A stretch of DNA of 64,000 bases from an uncultured Clostridia bacterium (GCA_947631455.1 CANRLH010000002.1:219312-283311); one strand, 5' to 3'; shown: positions 1 through 8,640, numbered from the stretch's first letter. Made by a program: numbers and translations. Notes: a model not told the origin generated them from the letters alone.

Positions 1-485
1 GGGATTATCTCCATAGGGTTTGCGCTTTCGTACTTTCCTCTGATAGCGGCGATCGTTGTGGGAATTATCTGTATTGACGCCGTGTTGAATAAAGTGAGCA
101 TTGCTATATTTTTTGTCGGAGTTTCACTGCCGCCTTCAGCATTTTTAAGCTCTGTCATAGCCTCAATACCTAGCGGAGTGGCGGCATTTGCAAGTCCGAG
201 CATATTTGCTGTTATGTTGAGAGTTATTGCGGAAAAAGCCGCTGACGTTTTGTTAATACCTTTAAAAATCAGTCTTAAAACAGGTGAGAGCAGTCTTGAG
301 ATCATATCTGTAAGCCCCGACTTTTTTGCGATATTCATAACTCCGCCCCAGAACGCCATTACTCCCAATAGAGATAAAAATAGAGAAACACTGTCCTCAA
401 ATGCGGTGACCATTGATGAGGATAAGTCGTCTGTTTTTCCGTTTGCCACCGCCGCTAATATTGAAACGGCACAAAAGATAACCAT
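1..485 (-). CDS. spmA: Spore maturation protein A (partial, 3' end outside window)
   Basis: Reading the minus strand gives an open frame that runs off the left edge of the window. Its protein is hydrophobic, with a conserved core NMLGLANAATPLGIEAM followed by FNTASIQIIPTTIAA. That pairing is characteristic of SpmA, an inner-membrane nucleoside-recognition (Gate) family protein needed for spore core dehydration in Bacillus. At least two membrane segments are visible, around LLMVIFCAVSILAAVA and LFLSLLGVMAFWGGVM. The ATG at 485 has no convincing SD. A TTG at 518 is an alternative, and comparison with remembered SpmA N-termini suggests the true start may lie a few codons upstream of 485. The C-terminal part, and any spmB partner, lie to the left of the window. 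Together with the SASP gene it indicates a spore former. Confidence 0.85.
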   Translation of the reverse strand, partial: MVIFCAVSILAAVANGKTDDLSSSMVTAFEDSVSLFLSLLGVMAFWGGVMNIAKKSGLTDMISRLLSPVLRLIFKGINKTSAAFSAITLNITANMLGLANAATPLGIEAMTELKNAEGGSETPTKNIAMLTLFNTASIQIIPTTIAAIRGKYESANPMEII

Positions 486-579
486 TAAAAGCTTTATTTG
501 CGACCACCACCCGTGCAAAAATAAGGGAAACCTGTTCCTTTATTAAATAATTATATAAACAGCCGGCGGTTTATAGAAC

Positions 580-611
580 AAAAAATAAGCGACGATATTA
601 AATCGCCGCTT
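580..611 (-). terminator. Rho-independent terminator (leftward)
   Basis: On the minus strand a 10-bp stem (AAGCGGCGAT with ATCGTCGCTT, one wobble) is followed by TATTTTTTG. It lies directly after the stop of the GH25-like gene and would end the leftward rpoD-side transcript before spmA. Confidence 0.75.
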
Positions 612-1416
612 AAAAAAGCATATCATAATACTCATTTTCGCTTTTTAAAATTGTTATTTTGTCCATGTATTCGTCAGTTTCACAGCCGTTTAGCCTTGTT
701 TTTGGGTTGTAAAGCCAGAACATAAAGCTTTGATTTTCATCGTTCGGTTTTGAGTACACCGATCGTATGCAAAGCTTTGAGTCTGAATAGTCGCCGAAAA
801 TATATTTTTCATAAAGCTTCTCATCGGTCATAATAATAGGCGCGCATCCATACTTGTCTTTTATTTTTTGGCAAAAATCTTTTAGGATATCTGCGACCTC
901 CTGCCTTTTTGGCGGAACCGCAACATATTTGCCGTAAAGCCTTATCTGAACCACCGGCGGAAGCTGTCTGTCCTTTTTGTCGCCGACTGCTTTTATAAAC
1001 GCCTCTGCCTGTTCCGCACCGCTTGAGCTGAAGGTGAGGTCGTGCAGGGGAGCGGCGTCTATCTGAGACGCGTATGCGTTGTCGAAATTCTCCCGGAAGT
1101 TTGTATCAACCAGGCTTTTTCCTTCGGTTGCCCGTATAAAGGCAAAGTCGATATTCTGCATAGCAATAGCGTCCCATGCGATTTTGCCCTGTTCAGAGCT
1201 GACGTTTATACCCATTATGTGGTATTCCTTTTTCATTGGATTCACAAACCAGATCTTTCCAAAGAAAAGAAGAAGTATGAAATCACAAATTACGAAAACC
1301 GCACAGGTAAAGATACACCAGAAAACAAATCTGCGTCCTCTTTTTTTCTTATGCACAATAGTGTTTTCACCCGGCAAATCTCTGATTATCTCATATCTCG
1401 TTTCGTTGTTAGCCAT
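610..1416 (-). CDS. Membrane-anchored GH25-like protein lacking catalytic acids
   Basis: This 268-residue protein has a short basic cytoplasmic N-terminus, one membrane segment (about 31-56), then an extracytoplasmic domain with the GH25 muramidase layout: GINVSSEQGKIAW (69-81), NIDFAFIRATEGKSLVD, then SSGAEQAEAFIK and LPPVVQIRL. In active GH25 lysozymes the first motif is GIDVS and the later one is PVVDxE. Here the first Asp is Asn71, and the D-x-E pair is Gln157 and Arg159, so all the usual carboxylates are gone while the scaffold is kept. It may bind peptidoglycan or other glycan without cutting it (inference). It follows rpoD by 37 bp and is probably co-transcribed with it. The SD is weak. 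The GH25 scaffold call is fairly secure; the function is unknown. Confidence 0.75.
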   Translation of the reverse strand: MANNETRYEIIRDLPGENTIVHKKKRGRRFVFWCIFTCAVFVICDFILLLFFGKIWFVNPMKKEYHIMGINVSSEQGKIAWDAIAMQNIDFAFIRATEGKSLVDTNFRENFDNAYASQIDAAPLHDLTFSSSGAEQAEAFIKAVGDKKDRQLPPVVQIRLYGKYVAVPPKRQEVADILKDFCQKIKDKYGCAPIIMTDEKLYEKYIFGDYSDSKLCIRSVYSKPNDENQSFMFWLYNPKTRLNGCETDEYMDKITILKSENEYYDMLF

Positions 1417-1453
1417 TGTCTTTTATCCGTTTGACTGATATGTAGCTAAACTA

Positions 1454-2557
1454 TCAGTCGATAAAGTCCTTAACCTTGTTGCTGCGGTTCGGGTGTCTGA
1501 GTTTTCTTAAAGCTTTGGCTTCTATTTGCCTGATTCTTTCACGTGTCACGTTAAAGGTCTGACCGACCTCTTCAAGAGTTCTCGATCTGCCGTCAACAAG
1601 GCCGAATCTTAGGCGCAGAACGTTTTCTTCCCTGTCGGTAAGAGTTGAAAGCACCTGATCTATCTGCTCCTTTAAAAGAACTAAAGATGCAGCCTCAGCC
1701 GGAGCGGGGGCATCTTCATCAGGGATAAAGTCGCCGAGGTGTGAATCCTCCTCCTCGCCGATAGGCGTTTCAAGTGATACGGGATCCTGTGCTATTCTCA
1801 TGATCTCGCGAACCCTGTCGACCGGCATGTTGAGCTCGTTAGCGATATCCTCGGGGCTGGGATCGCGTCCGTTTTGATGAAGGAGCTGAGAAGAAACCTT
1901 TTTAACCTTTGTTATCGTTTCCACCATATGAACGGGGATTCTTATCGTTCTTGCCTGATCGGCAATAGCTCTTGTTATCGCCTGTCTTATCCACCAGGTA
2001 GCATAGGTTGAAAACTTAAAGCCTTTTGTGTAGTCAAACTTTTCTACCGCCTTGATAAGTCCCAAGTTTCCCTCCTGAATAAGGTCCAGAAAGCTCATTC
2101 CTCTGCCGACATATCTCTTTGCAATAGATACCACAAGTCGAAGATTTGCCTCTGCGAGACGTTTTCTTGCCTCACTTGCTTTTTTCTCGTTGCTTCCGGA
2201 CATCTGCTCAGCAAGCTGGATCTCCTCCTCTGCGGTGAGAAGAGGAACTCTGCCTATCTCCTTTAAGTATATTTTGACTGGATCGTCAATGGAAATGCCT
2301 TCAGTCGAAATAGATATATCCACGCTGTCGTCGATGGCGTCATCCTCGGTCGATGAGAGAATAATTGAATCGTCGGGATTAACGTCATCAATTATCTCTA
2401 TATTGTTTGCAGAGCAGGCATCGTAAAACGAATCCATCTGCTCCACGTCGTAATCAAGCTTTTCAAGCGCGTCGGTTATCTCCTTGGTAGTAAGCTTACC
2501 GCTTGACTTTCCCTGTTCCAAAAGATTGTCGAGAATTGCTTTCTTTTCACTGTTCAT
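1454..2557 (-). CDS. rpoD: Primary sigma factor RpoD (sigma-A)
   Basis: This is the housekeeping sigma factor that directs RNA polymerase to TTGACA/TATAAT promoters. At 367 residues it is close to the size of other Firmicute sigma-A proteins. An acidic N-terminal region 1.1 (about 1-85) is followed by region 1.2 ([20 protein letters not shown]), region 2 with [20 protein letters not shown] and the -10 recognition/melting helix [15 protein letters not shown], region 3, and region 4 with the helix-turn-helix [20 protein letters not shown]. It lies 20 bp downstream of dnaG, in the dgt-dnaG-rpoD order common in clostridia. Many promoters in this window match its expected consensus. Confidence 0.97.
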   Translation of the reverse strand: MNSEKKAILDNLLEQGKSSGKLTTKEITDALEKLDYDVEQMDSFYDACSANNIEIIDDVNPDDSIILSSTEDDAIDDSVDISISTEGISIDDPVKIYLKEIGRVPLLTAEEEIQLAEQMSGSNEKKASEARKRLAEANLRLVVSIAKRYVGRGMSFLDLIQEGNLGLIKAVEKFDYTKGFKFSTYATWWIRQAITRAIADQARTIRIPVHMVETITKVKKVSSQLLHQNGRDPSPEDIANELNMPVDRVREIMRIAQDPVSLETPIGEEEDSHLGDFIPDEDAPAPAEAASLVLLKEQIDQVLSTLTDREENVLRLRFGLVDGRSRTLEEVGQTFNVTRERIRQIEAKALRKLRHPNRSNKVKDFID

Positions 2558-2577
2558 AATTTACACCTCAATTATTT

Positions 2578-4338
2578 TTACTGTCCTTTATTCAAGCTTT
2601 GAATAAATTTCAAAAGCTCTTCGTCATTAAGTACGTCGGGCTCGCTGTCGCCGGTATTCGTGTTTTTAATAACATTGATGTAGTCCATTGCCGTTTTTGA
2701 GTCTACCGCCATATTTCTCTGGGTTGCAATTATCTTAGATATTTTACCCATTTCATCGGCAGAAAATTCGCTTCCGAGCGAAAAAGTGGAGAAATCCTCG
2801 CCTGAAAGTATTTTTTCTGTAATTGATGAAAAAATACGTCGGTTTAAATCGGTCACAAATTCCCCGGCGCTGATAAGCGAGCACACCTCGGCGCATTTAT
2901 CCGGGTTTGCGTAAACGTAAGAGATAAGTCCCTCCTCGGCCTTTGCGGCTTTTGGAAATTTTGAAGCCAGAGGGTTTATGTCGTCACGCCTTGAAACGGT
3001 TGAGTTTACCTGCTTTCTCCAGCTTGCCTTCTGTTCATCAAAGCGCTTTTTTTTAAGTCGCTGGTTAATGACGTTTTTTATCTCGTCCTTGTTCACATTT
3101 GTCTTTTTTGCTACCTGATCGATATAAACCTCACGCTCTACCGGGTCTTGTATTTTTTCAAGTACCTTGTAGCAGTTTTTAAGATAATCTATCCTGTCAA
3201 GCGGGTTTAGAATATCAAGTCCGTTTTCGGCTTTTGAAAGCTCATATAAAATCGCGCCCTGAGATTTGTCGATAAGCTTTTTAAACCGTGCGCTTCCGAA
3301 TTTATTTATATATTCGTCGGGGTCTTTTGCGTCCTCCATCTTTATTACCTTGGTTTTTATACCGACTTCCGACAGGGTGTTTATAGCCTTGTTGCTTGCC
3401 TTCTGTCCGGCCTCGTCGGAGTCATAGCAGATAACGACCTCGTCGCAGTATCTCAGCATCATTCTTGCGTGCTCAGAGGTTATCGCCGTTCCGCAGGTAG
3501 CGACCGCGTTGTCAAAGCCCGCCTGATGCATTGATATTACGTCTATATTTCCTTCGCACAGTAAAAGCTGCTTAGACTTGATAGCGCTTTCCTTTGCAAA
3601 GTTTAAGGCGAACAGCGTTTTGTTCTTTTTAAAGACATCGGTTTCCTTTGAGTTTAAATATTTTCTCGAATCGCTTTCGTCAAGCCGCCGCCCTCCGAAC
3701 GCGACCACATTTCCTCTTAGGTCAAAAAAGGGGAACATTACGCGGTTTTTAAAAAAGTCATAGGTGCGTCCCTGAGAGTTTCTTCCCAAAAGTGACGCGT
3801 TCACCAGTTCGTTTTCGTAAAAGCCAAGTGAAAGAAGATAATCCTTTAGCGCCGACCACTTATCAAGAGCCACGCCAAGTCCGAACTTTTTTATTGTCTC
3901 AAGCCTGAGCCCTCTCTCGAGAAGATAGTCAAGGCCCTTTTTGCCTTCTGGGGTTTTAAGGTTTCTGTAAAAAAATCTCGCCGCCTGCTTGTTCATTTCG
4001 TAAAGTCGTTTTTTCTTTAGGTCAGCACTCTGCCCGAGGCGTTCGTCCTCCGGCATTGCAATGCCGCTGCGCTCAGCGAGGTATTTAACGGCTTCGTAAT
4101 AATCGAGATTTTCGATTTTCATTATAAATGTCACAACATCGCCGCCCGCTCCGCAGCCGAAACAATAAAAGCTGTCGGTGTCGGGATAAACAGTGCAGGA
4201 CGGTGTTCTTTCAGAGTGGAAAGGGCAGAGGCATTTTAGCGAAGAACCCGCTCTTTTTAGCTGAACGTAATTGCCGATGACGTCTTCGATCCTGTTTGCA
4301 TATTTAAGTCTGTCAATAAAGTCTTGTGAAAACGCCAA
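2578..4338 (-). CDS. dnaG: DNA primase DnaG
   Basis: It makes RNA primers for the replisome. The 586-residue protein has an N-terminal CHC2 zinc finger (CPFHSERTPSC followed by FYCFGCGAGGD, about residues 38-67), the RNA polymerase core, and a TOPRIM domain with the metal-binding motifs LLLCEGNIDVISM and VICYDSDEAGQKA. The C-terminal third is a helical DnaB-interacting region, from about residue 430. It sits between a small lipoprotein gene and rpoD, in the standard primase-sigma arrangement. The start follows an SD-like GGAGGCGGAATG on the minus strand. Confidence 0.97.
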   Translation of the reverse strand: MAFSQDFIDRLKYANRIEDVIGNYVQLKRAGSSLKCLCPFHSERTPSCTVYPDTDSFYCFGCGAGGDVVTFIMKIENLDYYEAVKYLAERSGIAMPEDERLGQSADLKKKRLYEMNKQAARFFYRNLKTPEGKKGLDYLLERGLRLETIKKFGLGVALDKWSALKDYLLSLGFYENELVNASLLGRNSQGRTYDFFKNRVMFPFFDLRGNVVAFGGRRLDESDSRKYLNSKETDVFKKNKTLFALNFAKESAIKSKQLLLCEGNIDVISMHQAGFDNAVATCGTAITSEHARMMLRYCDEVVICYDSDEAGQKASNKAINTLSEVGIKTKVIKMEDAKDPDEYINKFGSARFKKLIDKSQGAILYELSKAENGLDILNPLDRIDYLKNCYKVLEKIQDPVEREVYIDQVAKKTNVNKDEIKNVINQRLKKKRFDEQKASWRKQVNSTVSRRDDINPLASKFPKAAKAEEGLISYVYANPDKCAEVCSLISAGEFVTDLNRRIFSSITEKILSGEDFSTFSLGSEFSADEMGKISKIIATQRNMAVDSKTAMDYINVIKNTNTGDSEPDVLNDEELLKFIQSLNKGQ

Positions 4339-4384
4339 GCATTCCGCCTCCTTTATGCTGTATTAAGATAACTGATATATAAGT

Positions 4385-4843
4385 CTAGTTATTCTTTTTA
4401 ATTTCCATGCTCATAGTATTTTCTTCTTTATAATATTTTTCGTCTTCCTTGTCGATCCTTTTAAATCGAATCGTAGCCTCATGAGAATCATCCTGCCCGA
4501 CTATTTTTCCGGTCAGAGACAAAATCTCCTCATCTTTGTCATAGGTGCAGGATATCTCTGCCGTCTTGCTGCGGTCAGGACTTATCAGCGTAAGATTTTC
4601 GCCATCCTGTTCAAAGTATCCGCCGGATGTTGAAATCAAGTTGTTATATTGAAGATAGCTTCCGTCGTCCTTGAACTGATATGCAAGAACATAGGGCTTT
4701 GATTCTTCGTTGTTTTGAACAGTGGCCTCCCAGATCCCACCTACCAGAAACGAATCGACTTTTTCTTTTTTCTCATCATCGCATCCGCTGATCGCGGCAC
4801 AAACTATCATTATCATCAAAAATACCGAAAAGATTCTTTTCAT
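4385..4843 (-). CDS. Small lipoprotein, lipocalin-like fold suspected
   Basis: The start was set at the ATG at 4843 because AAAGGAG sits 5-6 bases upstream; the frame stays open further upstream but without an SD. The 152-residue product begins with a lipoprotein signal (MKRIFSVFLMIMIVCAAISG, then Cys21). The mature part has alternating beta-type stretches: GGIWEATV, YQFKDDGSYLQY, GGYFEQDGENLTLISP and ILSLTGKIVG. That resembles small lipocalin-like domains of Gram-positive lipoproteins. It lies 19 bp after dgt and 46 bp before dnaG, so it has slipped into the dgt-dnaG-rpoD operon. No specific function is recognised. Confidence 0.75.
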   Translation of the reverse strand: MKRIFSVFLMIMIVCAAISGCDDEKKEKVDSFLVGGIWEATVQNNEESKPYVLAYQFKDDGSYLQYNNLISTSGGYFEQDGENLTLISPDRSKTAEISCTYDKDEEILSLTGKIVGQDDSHEATIRFKRIDKEDEKYYKEENTMSMEIKKNN

Positions 4844-4862
4844 ATGCTTCTCCTTTAGATTA

Positions 4863-5846
4863 TCAAAGGGCGTTCCAGCCCTTTGGGATAAACAGATCCT
4901 CAAAGGTTCTTATTGCAAACGAATCTGTCATACCTGCTATGTAATCGCACACGGCGGTTTCTTTTCCGAACTCATATGACAGCTCCCTGTACTCCTCGGG
5001 AAGTCTGTCAATATCACATACGTAATATTCATATAGCTTTCCTACAAGATCTTTTACCTTGCTTTCTTCCGATTTGCACTTGGGGTTTGTATAAACTGAA
5101 TCAAACATATACTTGTGCAGTTTATCGTGTGCATATTTAACGTCATCGTCCATTTTTATGGATTCAGCGCCGTTTCTCACTATTGAATTTACAAGTGTGG
5201 TAATGCGTTCGCTTTTTGAGTGCCCTAAAATCTCGGCGGCGTCTTTTGGCAGATCGCTTTCTTTAATGACTCCCGCGCGAATGGAATCGTCAATATCGTG
5301 GTTTATATATGCTATAACGTCTGCCGCCCTGACAACACATCCCTCTTTTGTCTCAGCGGTCTGATTTGTGTGCTTTAAAATTCCGTCGCGCACCTCATAA
5401 GTAAGATTGAGCTTGTCTATGTAGTCAACAACTCTAAGGCTCTGCTTATAATGCTTAAAGCCGTTTGGGTTTAGCATATCAAGCACTCTTTCACCCTCAT
5501 GCCCGAATGGAGTGTGTCCCAGGTCGTGCCCTAGAGCGATAGCCTCTGTCAGATCCTCGTTAAGCCTTAAGGCCCTTGAAATTGTTCTTGCAATCTGTGC
5601 GACCTCAAGTGTATGAGTAAGCCTTGTTCTGTAATGGTCGCCTGTTGGATACAAAAACACCTGCGCCTTGTGCTTTAGTCTGCGAAAGGAATTGGAGTGT
5701 ATTATTCTGTCACGGTCACGCTGAAATTCTGTGCGCAACGAACATTTTTCAATCTTTTGCTTTCTGCCCTTTGTGTCTTTAGAAAGGCAGGCGTATTTGC
5801 ACAGATTTTCAGACTCAAAAAACTCTGTTGTTTCTCTCGGATTCAT
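4863..5846 (-). CDS. dgt: Deoxyguanosinetriphosphate triphosphohydrolase-like HD protein
   Basis: This 327-residue HD-superfamily protein of the dGTPase type hydrolyses dNTPs to the nucleoside and triphosphate. The diagnostic segments are IIHSNSFRRLKHKAQVF, GDHYRTRLTHTLEVAQIART (first metal His) and LGHDLGHTPFGHEGE (HD pair), followed by the ...RAADVIAYINHDIDDSIR region that supplies a further metal Asp. The start at 5846 is preceded by GAGGA at 9-base spacing. It is the first gene of the leftward dgt / lipoprotein / dnaG / rpoD run. Placing a dNTP-pool regulator with primase and sigma is usual in clostridia. Confidence 0.9.
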   Translation of the reverse strand: MNPRETTEFFESENLCKYACLSKDTKGRKQKIEKCSLRTEFQRDRDRIIHSNSFRRLKHKAQVFLYPTGDHYRTRLTHTLEVAQIARTISRALRLNEDLTEAIALGHDLGHTPFGHEGERVLDMLNPNGFKHYKQSLRVVDYIDKLNLTYEVRDGILKHTNQTAETKEGCVVRAADVIAYINHDIDDSIRAGVIKESDLPKDAAEILGHSKSERITTLVNSIVRNGAESIKMDDDVKYAHDKLHKYMFDSVYTNPKCKSEESKVKDLVGKLYEYYVCDIDRLPEEYRELSYEFGKETAVCDYIAGMTDSFAIRTFEDLFIPKGWNAL

Positions 5847-5903
5847 TTTACCTGTTCCTCAGATCGTTAATAATAGTACTTCACTGTAATTTGATCAGTC
5901 GTT

Positions 5904-5974
5904 GGCTGTCACTTGCATATTTATTGTTGACGATCGTAATAATAACCGCTGTTTTTACATTAAGGGTGACAGCC
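5904..5974. repeat. Inverted repeat in the dgt upstream region
   Basis: The 213-bp gap between dgt and yigZ contains a perfect 9-bp inverted repeat, GGCTGTCAC (5904-5912) and GTGACAGCC (5966-5974), separated by 53 bp. A TATAAT-like hexamer for leftward transcription lies beyond it, but no good -35 was found. It could be an operator pair or a leader stem; the function is unknown. Confidence 0.4.
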
Positions 5975-6059
5975 TGTTAAGGGATTCTAATATTATATAC
6001 TTTATTTAGTGCCGTTTCACCTTTATTTTTTGAAAAAATTAACAGAATATTCACAAAAC

Positions 6060-6680
6060 TTATGCGAAATTTCCGTAAATTTCGTCTCCAACGCATATTT
6101 TTACAGCTCCGAAGGCGGCGTCAGTCAGCTTATCTGAAAGAGCTTTAACTTTTTCTGATTTTACCAAAAGCTTAAGAGTTACATCTTCGCCAAAATCGCT
6201 GCTGATTATTTTGGTCTCAAACTCAGGCAGGATAGCGCTTATTTTCCCGTACATATTGTAATCTATCGAAATGTTTACCTCATAAGACAGATGCATTTCC
6301 ATTATTTCGGCGGCTTCAACGGCAAGCTTACAGCCTTTTGAATATGCGCGTGTTAGTCCGCCTGTGCCGAGCAGGATACCTCCGAAATATCTTGTTACAA
6401 CAACACATACGTCGCAGAGCCCCTCCTTTTGCAGTACCTCAAGCACGGGAACTCCTCCTGTGCCTTGCGGTTCAGCGTCGTCGCTGTAGCGTGTGATGTT
6501 CTGCTCGCGAAGAATATAGGCATATACGTTGTGCTTTGCCTTTCTGTTCTGCGATTTTATTTTGTTTATAAACATATTGGCCTCATCGTTGGTTTTTACC
6601 GGGGCAATGTGTCCGATAAATTCGCTCTTTTTCTCGGTGAAGCTTGCTGAAGCTTCACCTTTAACGGTTTTGTAGCTCAT
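6060..6680 (-). CDS. YigZ/IMPACT family protein
   Basis: This 206-residue protein matches the YigZ (UPF0029/IMPACT) family. The core segments are KKSEFIGHIAPV near the N-terminus, NVYAYILREQNITRYSDDAEPQGTGG in the middle, and VVVTRYFGGILLGTGGLTRAYS, the family signature. The C-terminal part (about 135-206) fits the DUF1949 ferredoxin-like domain. IMPACT proteins in eukaryotes modulate Gcn2; the role of the bacterial members is not settled. It stands alone between dgt and rpmE, transcribed leftward. Confidence 0.9.
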   Translation of the reverse strand: MSYKTVKGEASASFTEKKSEFIGHIAPVKTNDEANMFINKIKSQNRKAKHNVYAYILREQNITRYSDDAEPQGTGGVPVLEVLQKEGLCDVCVVVTRYFGGILLGTGGLTRAYSKGCKLAVEAAEIMEMHLSYEVNISIDYNMYGKISAILPEFETKIISSDFGEDVTLKLLVKSEKVKALSDKLTDAAFGAVKICVGDEIYGNFA

Positions 6681-6702
6681 ACGCCGTCCTCACATATTGA
6701 TT

Positions 6703-6733
6703 AAAAAAATAAGAGCGGACAAAATCCGCTCTG
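6703..6733 (-). terminator. Terminator after rpmE (leftward)
   Basis: On the minus strand an 8-bp perfect stem (AGAGCGGA with TCCGCTCT, 5-base loop) is followed by TATTTTTTTAA. It lies just past the rpmE stop. Confidence 0.8.
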
Positions 6734-6741
6734 TAAAGGCT

Positions 6742-6942
6742 TTAGTCAAGATTGTATCTTTTCTTGAATCTGTCAACTCTTCCGCCTGTGTCAACAAGCT
6801 TCTGCTTTCCGGTAAAGAACGGATGACACTTAGAGCAGATTTCAACCTTAATATCCTTCTTTGTCGAACGAGTTTTGATGACGTTCCCGCATGCGCAGGT
6901 GATCGTAGTCTCCTCGTAAGCCGGATGAATACCTTTTTTCAT
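6742..6942 (-). CDS. rpmE: 50S ribosomal protein L31, zinc-binding type
   Basis: It is a 66-residue large-subunit ribosomal protein. The start was set at the ATG at 6942 because GAGGAGGAAG lies just upstream; the longer frame to 6984 adds 14 residues that L31 does not have. The sequence MKKGIHPAY...TITCACGN...[15 protein letters not shown] is typical, with Cys16, Cys18, Cys36 and Cys39 forming the zinc site of the C+ class. Such forms are usually replaced by a zinc-free paralogue under zinc starvation; no paralogue is in this window. It has its own promoter and terminator. Confidence 0.97.
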   Translation of the reverse strand: MKKGIHPAYEETTITCACGNVIKTRSTKKDIKVEICSKCHPFFTGKQKLVDTGGRVDRFKKRYNLD

Positions 6943-7045
6943 AAAAACTTCCTCCTCTCTAAACGCAAAATTTATGACTCTCATAGAAGCCCATCATTTC
7001 AGTTTAGACAGTAGTTCTATGGATTTATCATTTTTAAGCCTAATT

Positions 7046-7074
7046 AGTATATCACATAATTTCTAGAATTGCAA
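7046..7074 (-). promoter_or_regulatory. Promoter for rpmE
   Basis: On the minus strand TTGCAA and TATACT are separated by 17 bases, about 100 bp upstream of the rpmE start. Confidence 0.65.
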
Positions 7075-7136
7075 GTGTTTTTTGAGAAAAATTACTTATT
7101 TTTTTCTTGGCTTAACTATAATTAAAAAAAAAGTAC

Positions 7137-7164
7137 TTGACAAATTTTTAAATTGTGATATAAT
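7137..7164 (+). promoter_or_regulatory. Promoter for tRNA-Leu
   Basis: Perfect TTGACA and TATAAT hexamers with a 16-base spacer lie about 100 bp before the tRNA. A leader of roughly 90 bases would be processed off. Confidence 0.8.
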
Positions 7165-7264
7165 AATAAAGCACTCTGAATTTGAGAGCACTTTTGCGGA
7201 TCAGCTTGTTAAAAGCCCGCCTCGGTTTTGCGTTTACCGTGAAAAAATAAAGCGCACTATATAT

Positions 7265-7351
7265 GCAGCTGTGGCGGAATCGGCAGACGCGCTAGCTTGA
7301 GGGGCTAGTGGGAGCAATCTCGTGCGGGTTCAAGTCCCGCCAGCTGCACCA
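7265..7351 (+). tRNA. tRNA-Leu (GAG)
   Basis: The acceptor stem GCAGCTG (7265-7271) pairs with CAGCTGC (7341-7347), followed by A and an encoded CCA. The anticodon stem CTAGC/GCTAG encloses the loop TTGAGGG, giving anticodon GAG (codons CUC/CUU). A long class II variable arm (GGGAGCAATCTC) and the T-arm GCGGGTTCAAGTCCCGC confirm a leucine tRNA. It is monocistronic, with its own promoter and terminator. Confidence 0.97.
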
Positions 7352-7352
7352 C

Positions 7353-7390
7353 GCCGTCGCGGACTTTAGATTGTCCGCGACGGCTTTTTT
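7353..7390 (+). terminator. Terminator after tRNA-Leu
   Basis: A perfect 12-bp stem (GCCGTCGCGGAC with GTCCGCGACGGC, 8-base loop) is followed by six T, two bases after the encoded CCA. Confidence 0.92.
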
Positions 7391-7573
7391 AGTTATCGTC
7401 TCACTTATGACGTTGCATCTTATTTTTTAAATGGATCACGCTTGTTGTGCTACCTATCTGTTTTGTTAAGTGACTGCGGAGCGGATAGGAACTATACGGA
7501 AATATTATGATTATTATAAATAAATCGGGAAATATAATCCTATTAAATCACAATAGGAAAAGGGTGTGTCCAA

Positions 7574-8575
7574 ATGAATCCTTCATTTGACAGCGTTTAT
7601 TTTGAACCGGCTGCACTGCACTATCCTCTGGGAAGTTATTTAAAGCAGAAATATGCTTCTCTGCCGTGGATAGAAATACAGAATCACAACAATATTCCAC
7701 AGCTGCGCGCTGCTTCCAACCGGGAGTTTGTGCGGCTTAAGCGCCACCTTATCATCGGTGTGCGTAAGACGCATCGGTATACGGAAAATCACAAAGTATC
7801 TGATTTTCTGGTGCCTTATACCTCATCCGGCTGTTCAGCAATGTGTCTGTATTGCTATCTGGTATGTAACTATAACAAATGTGCATATCTTCGGGTATTT
7901 GTCAACCGTGAAGAGATGATGAACAAACTCGTGAAAACAGCCAACACCGACCCGTGGCGTCATGTGTTTGAAATCGGCAGCAACAGTGATTTGGTTTTGG
8001 AAAACACCGTTACGAATAATCTTCCTTGGACTATCGAAGAATTTGCCCGCCGCGCCGACGGAAAGCTTACATTTCCAACAAAGTTTGATATGGTAGAGCC
8101 CTTGCTGGGTCTGGATCATAGGCAAAAGACTATTTTCCGCATGAGTGTCAATCCGGAGGAACTGATCCGCAAAATTGAGATAGGGACTTCGCAGTTATCT
8201 GCTCGTATTCGGGCAGTAAACGCTATGTGTGACTCAGGTTATCCCGTTGGGTTATTGATAGCTCCCATAATACTGGTACCTGACTGGGAGAGCTTGTACG
8301 AGGAGTTACTTATAACGCTTTCGGATAAGCTAAGCGATGATGTTAAACGTGTCGGGTTTTTAGAGGTGATTTTTATGACCTATAGTTTTGTGCAAAACGC
8401 CATTAACAGTGAAGCGTTTCCGTCCTTACCTACTCTGTACCAACCGGATCAGATGGTAGGACGCGGCAGGGGAAAGTACCGTTACCGTGAGCATTTACAG
8501 AAAGAAGCGGAAAAAATTCTTCTTGATATGATAAATAAATATCTTCCTAAAATGACTGTAAAATATATTTCGTAA
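7574..8575 (+). CDS. SPL-family radical SAM protein (spore photoproduct lyase-like)
   Basis: This 333-residue protein has a radical-SAM cluster motif Cys87-x3-Cys91-x2-Cys94 in SSGCSAMCLYCYLVC, followed by AYLRVFVNREEMM. That layout is specific to the spore photoproduct lyase (SplB) family, which repairs UV thymine photoproducts in germinating spores. The catalytic H-donor Cys of Bacillus SPL lies in a motif remembered as EAACTSD; the matching segment here is FEIGSNSDL, with Ser136 at that position. So either another cysteine (Cys98 or Cys103, for instance) serves, or this subfamily does something else. The start ATG follows AAAAGGGTGTG. It is flanked by a tRNA (left) and a terminator (right), a common landing context for acquired genes, but base use looks like its neighbours. 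Confidence 0.8.
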   Translation: MNPSFDSVYFEPAALHYPLGSYLKQKYASLPWIEIQNHNNIPQLRAASNREFVRLKRHLIIGVRKTHRYTENHKVSDFLVPYTSSGCSAMCLYCYLVCNYNKCAYLRVFVNREEMMNKLVKTANTDPWRHVFEIGSNSDLVLENTVTNNLPWTIEEFARRADGKLTFPTKFDMVEPLLGLDHRQKTIFRMSVNPEELIRKIEIGTSQLSARIRAVNAMCDSGYPVGLLIAPIILVPDWESLYEELLITLSDKLSDDVKRVGFLEVIFMTYSFVQNAINSEAFPSLPTLYQPDQMVGRGRGKYRYREHLQKEAEKILLDMINKYLPKMTVKYIS

Positions 8576-8640
8576 TAGGCTTAAAGAAAATAAAAATTTC
8601 AGCACTGACGTGACAGGATTTATTTTTACAGTGAAATAAA

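Noticed and set aside
58-546. Rightward 162-codon frame
   Set aside because: It is antisense to spmA, whose conserved Gate-family motifs are clear on the minus strand.
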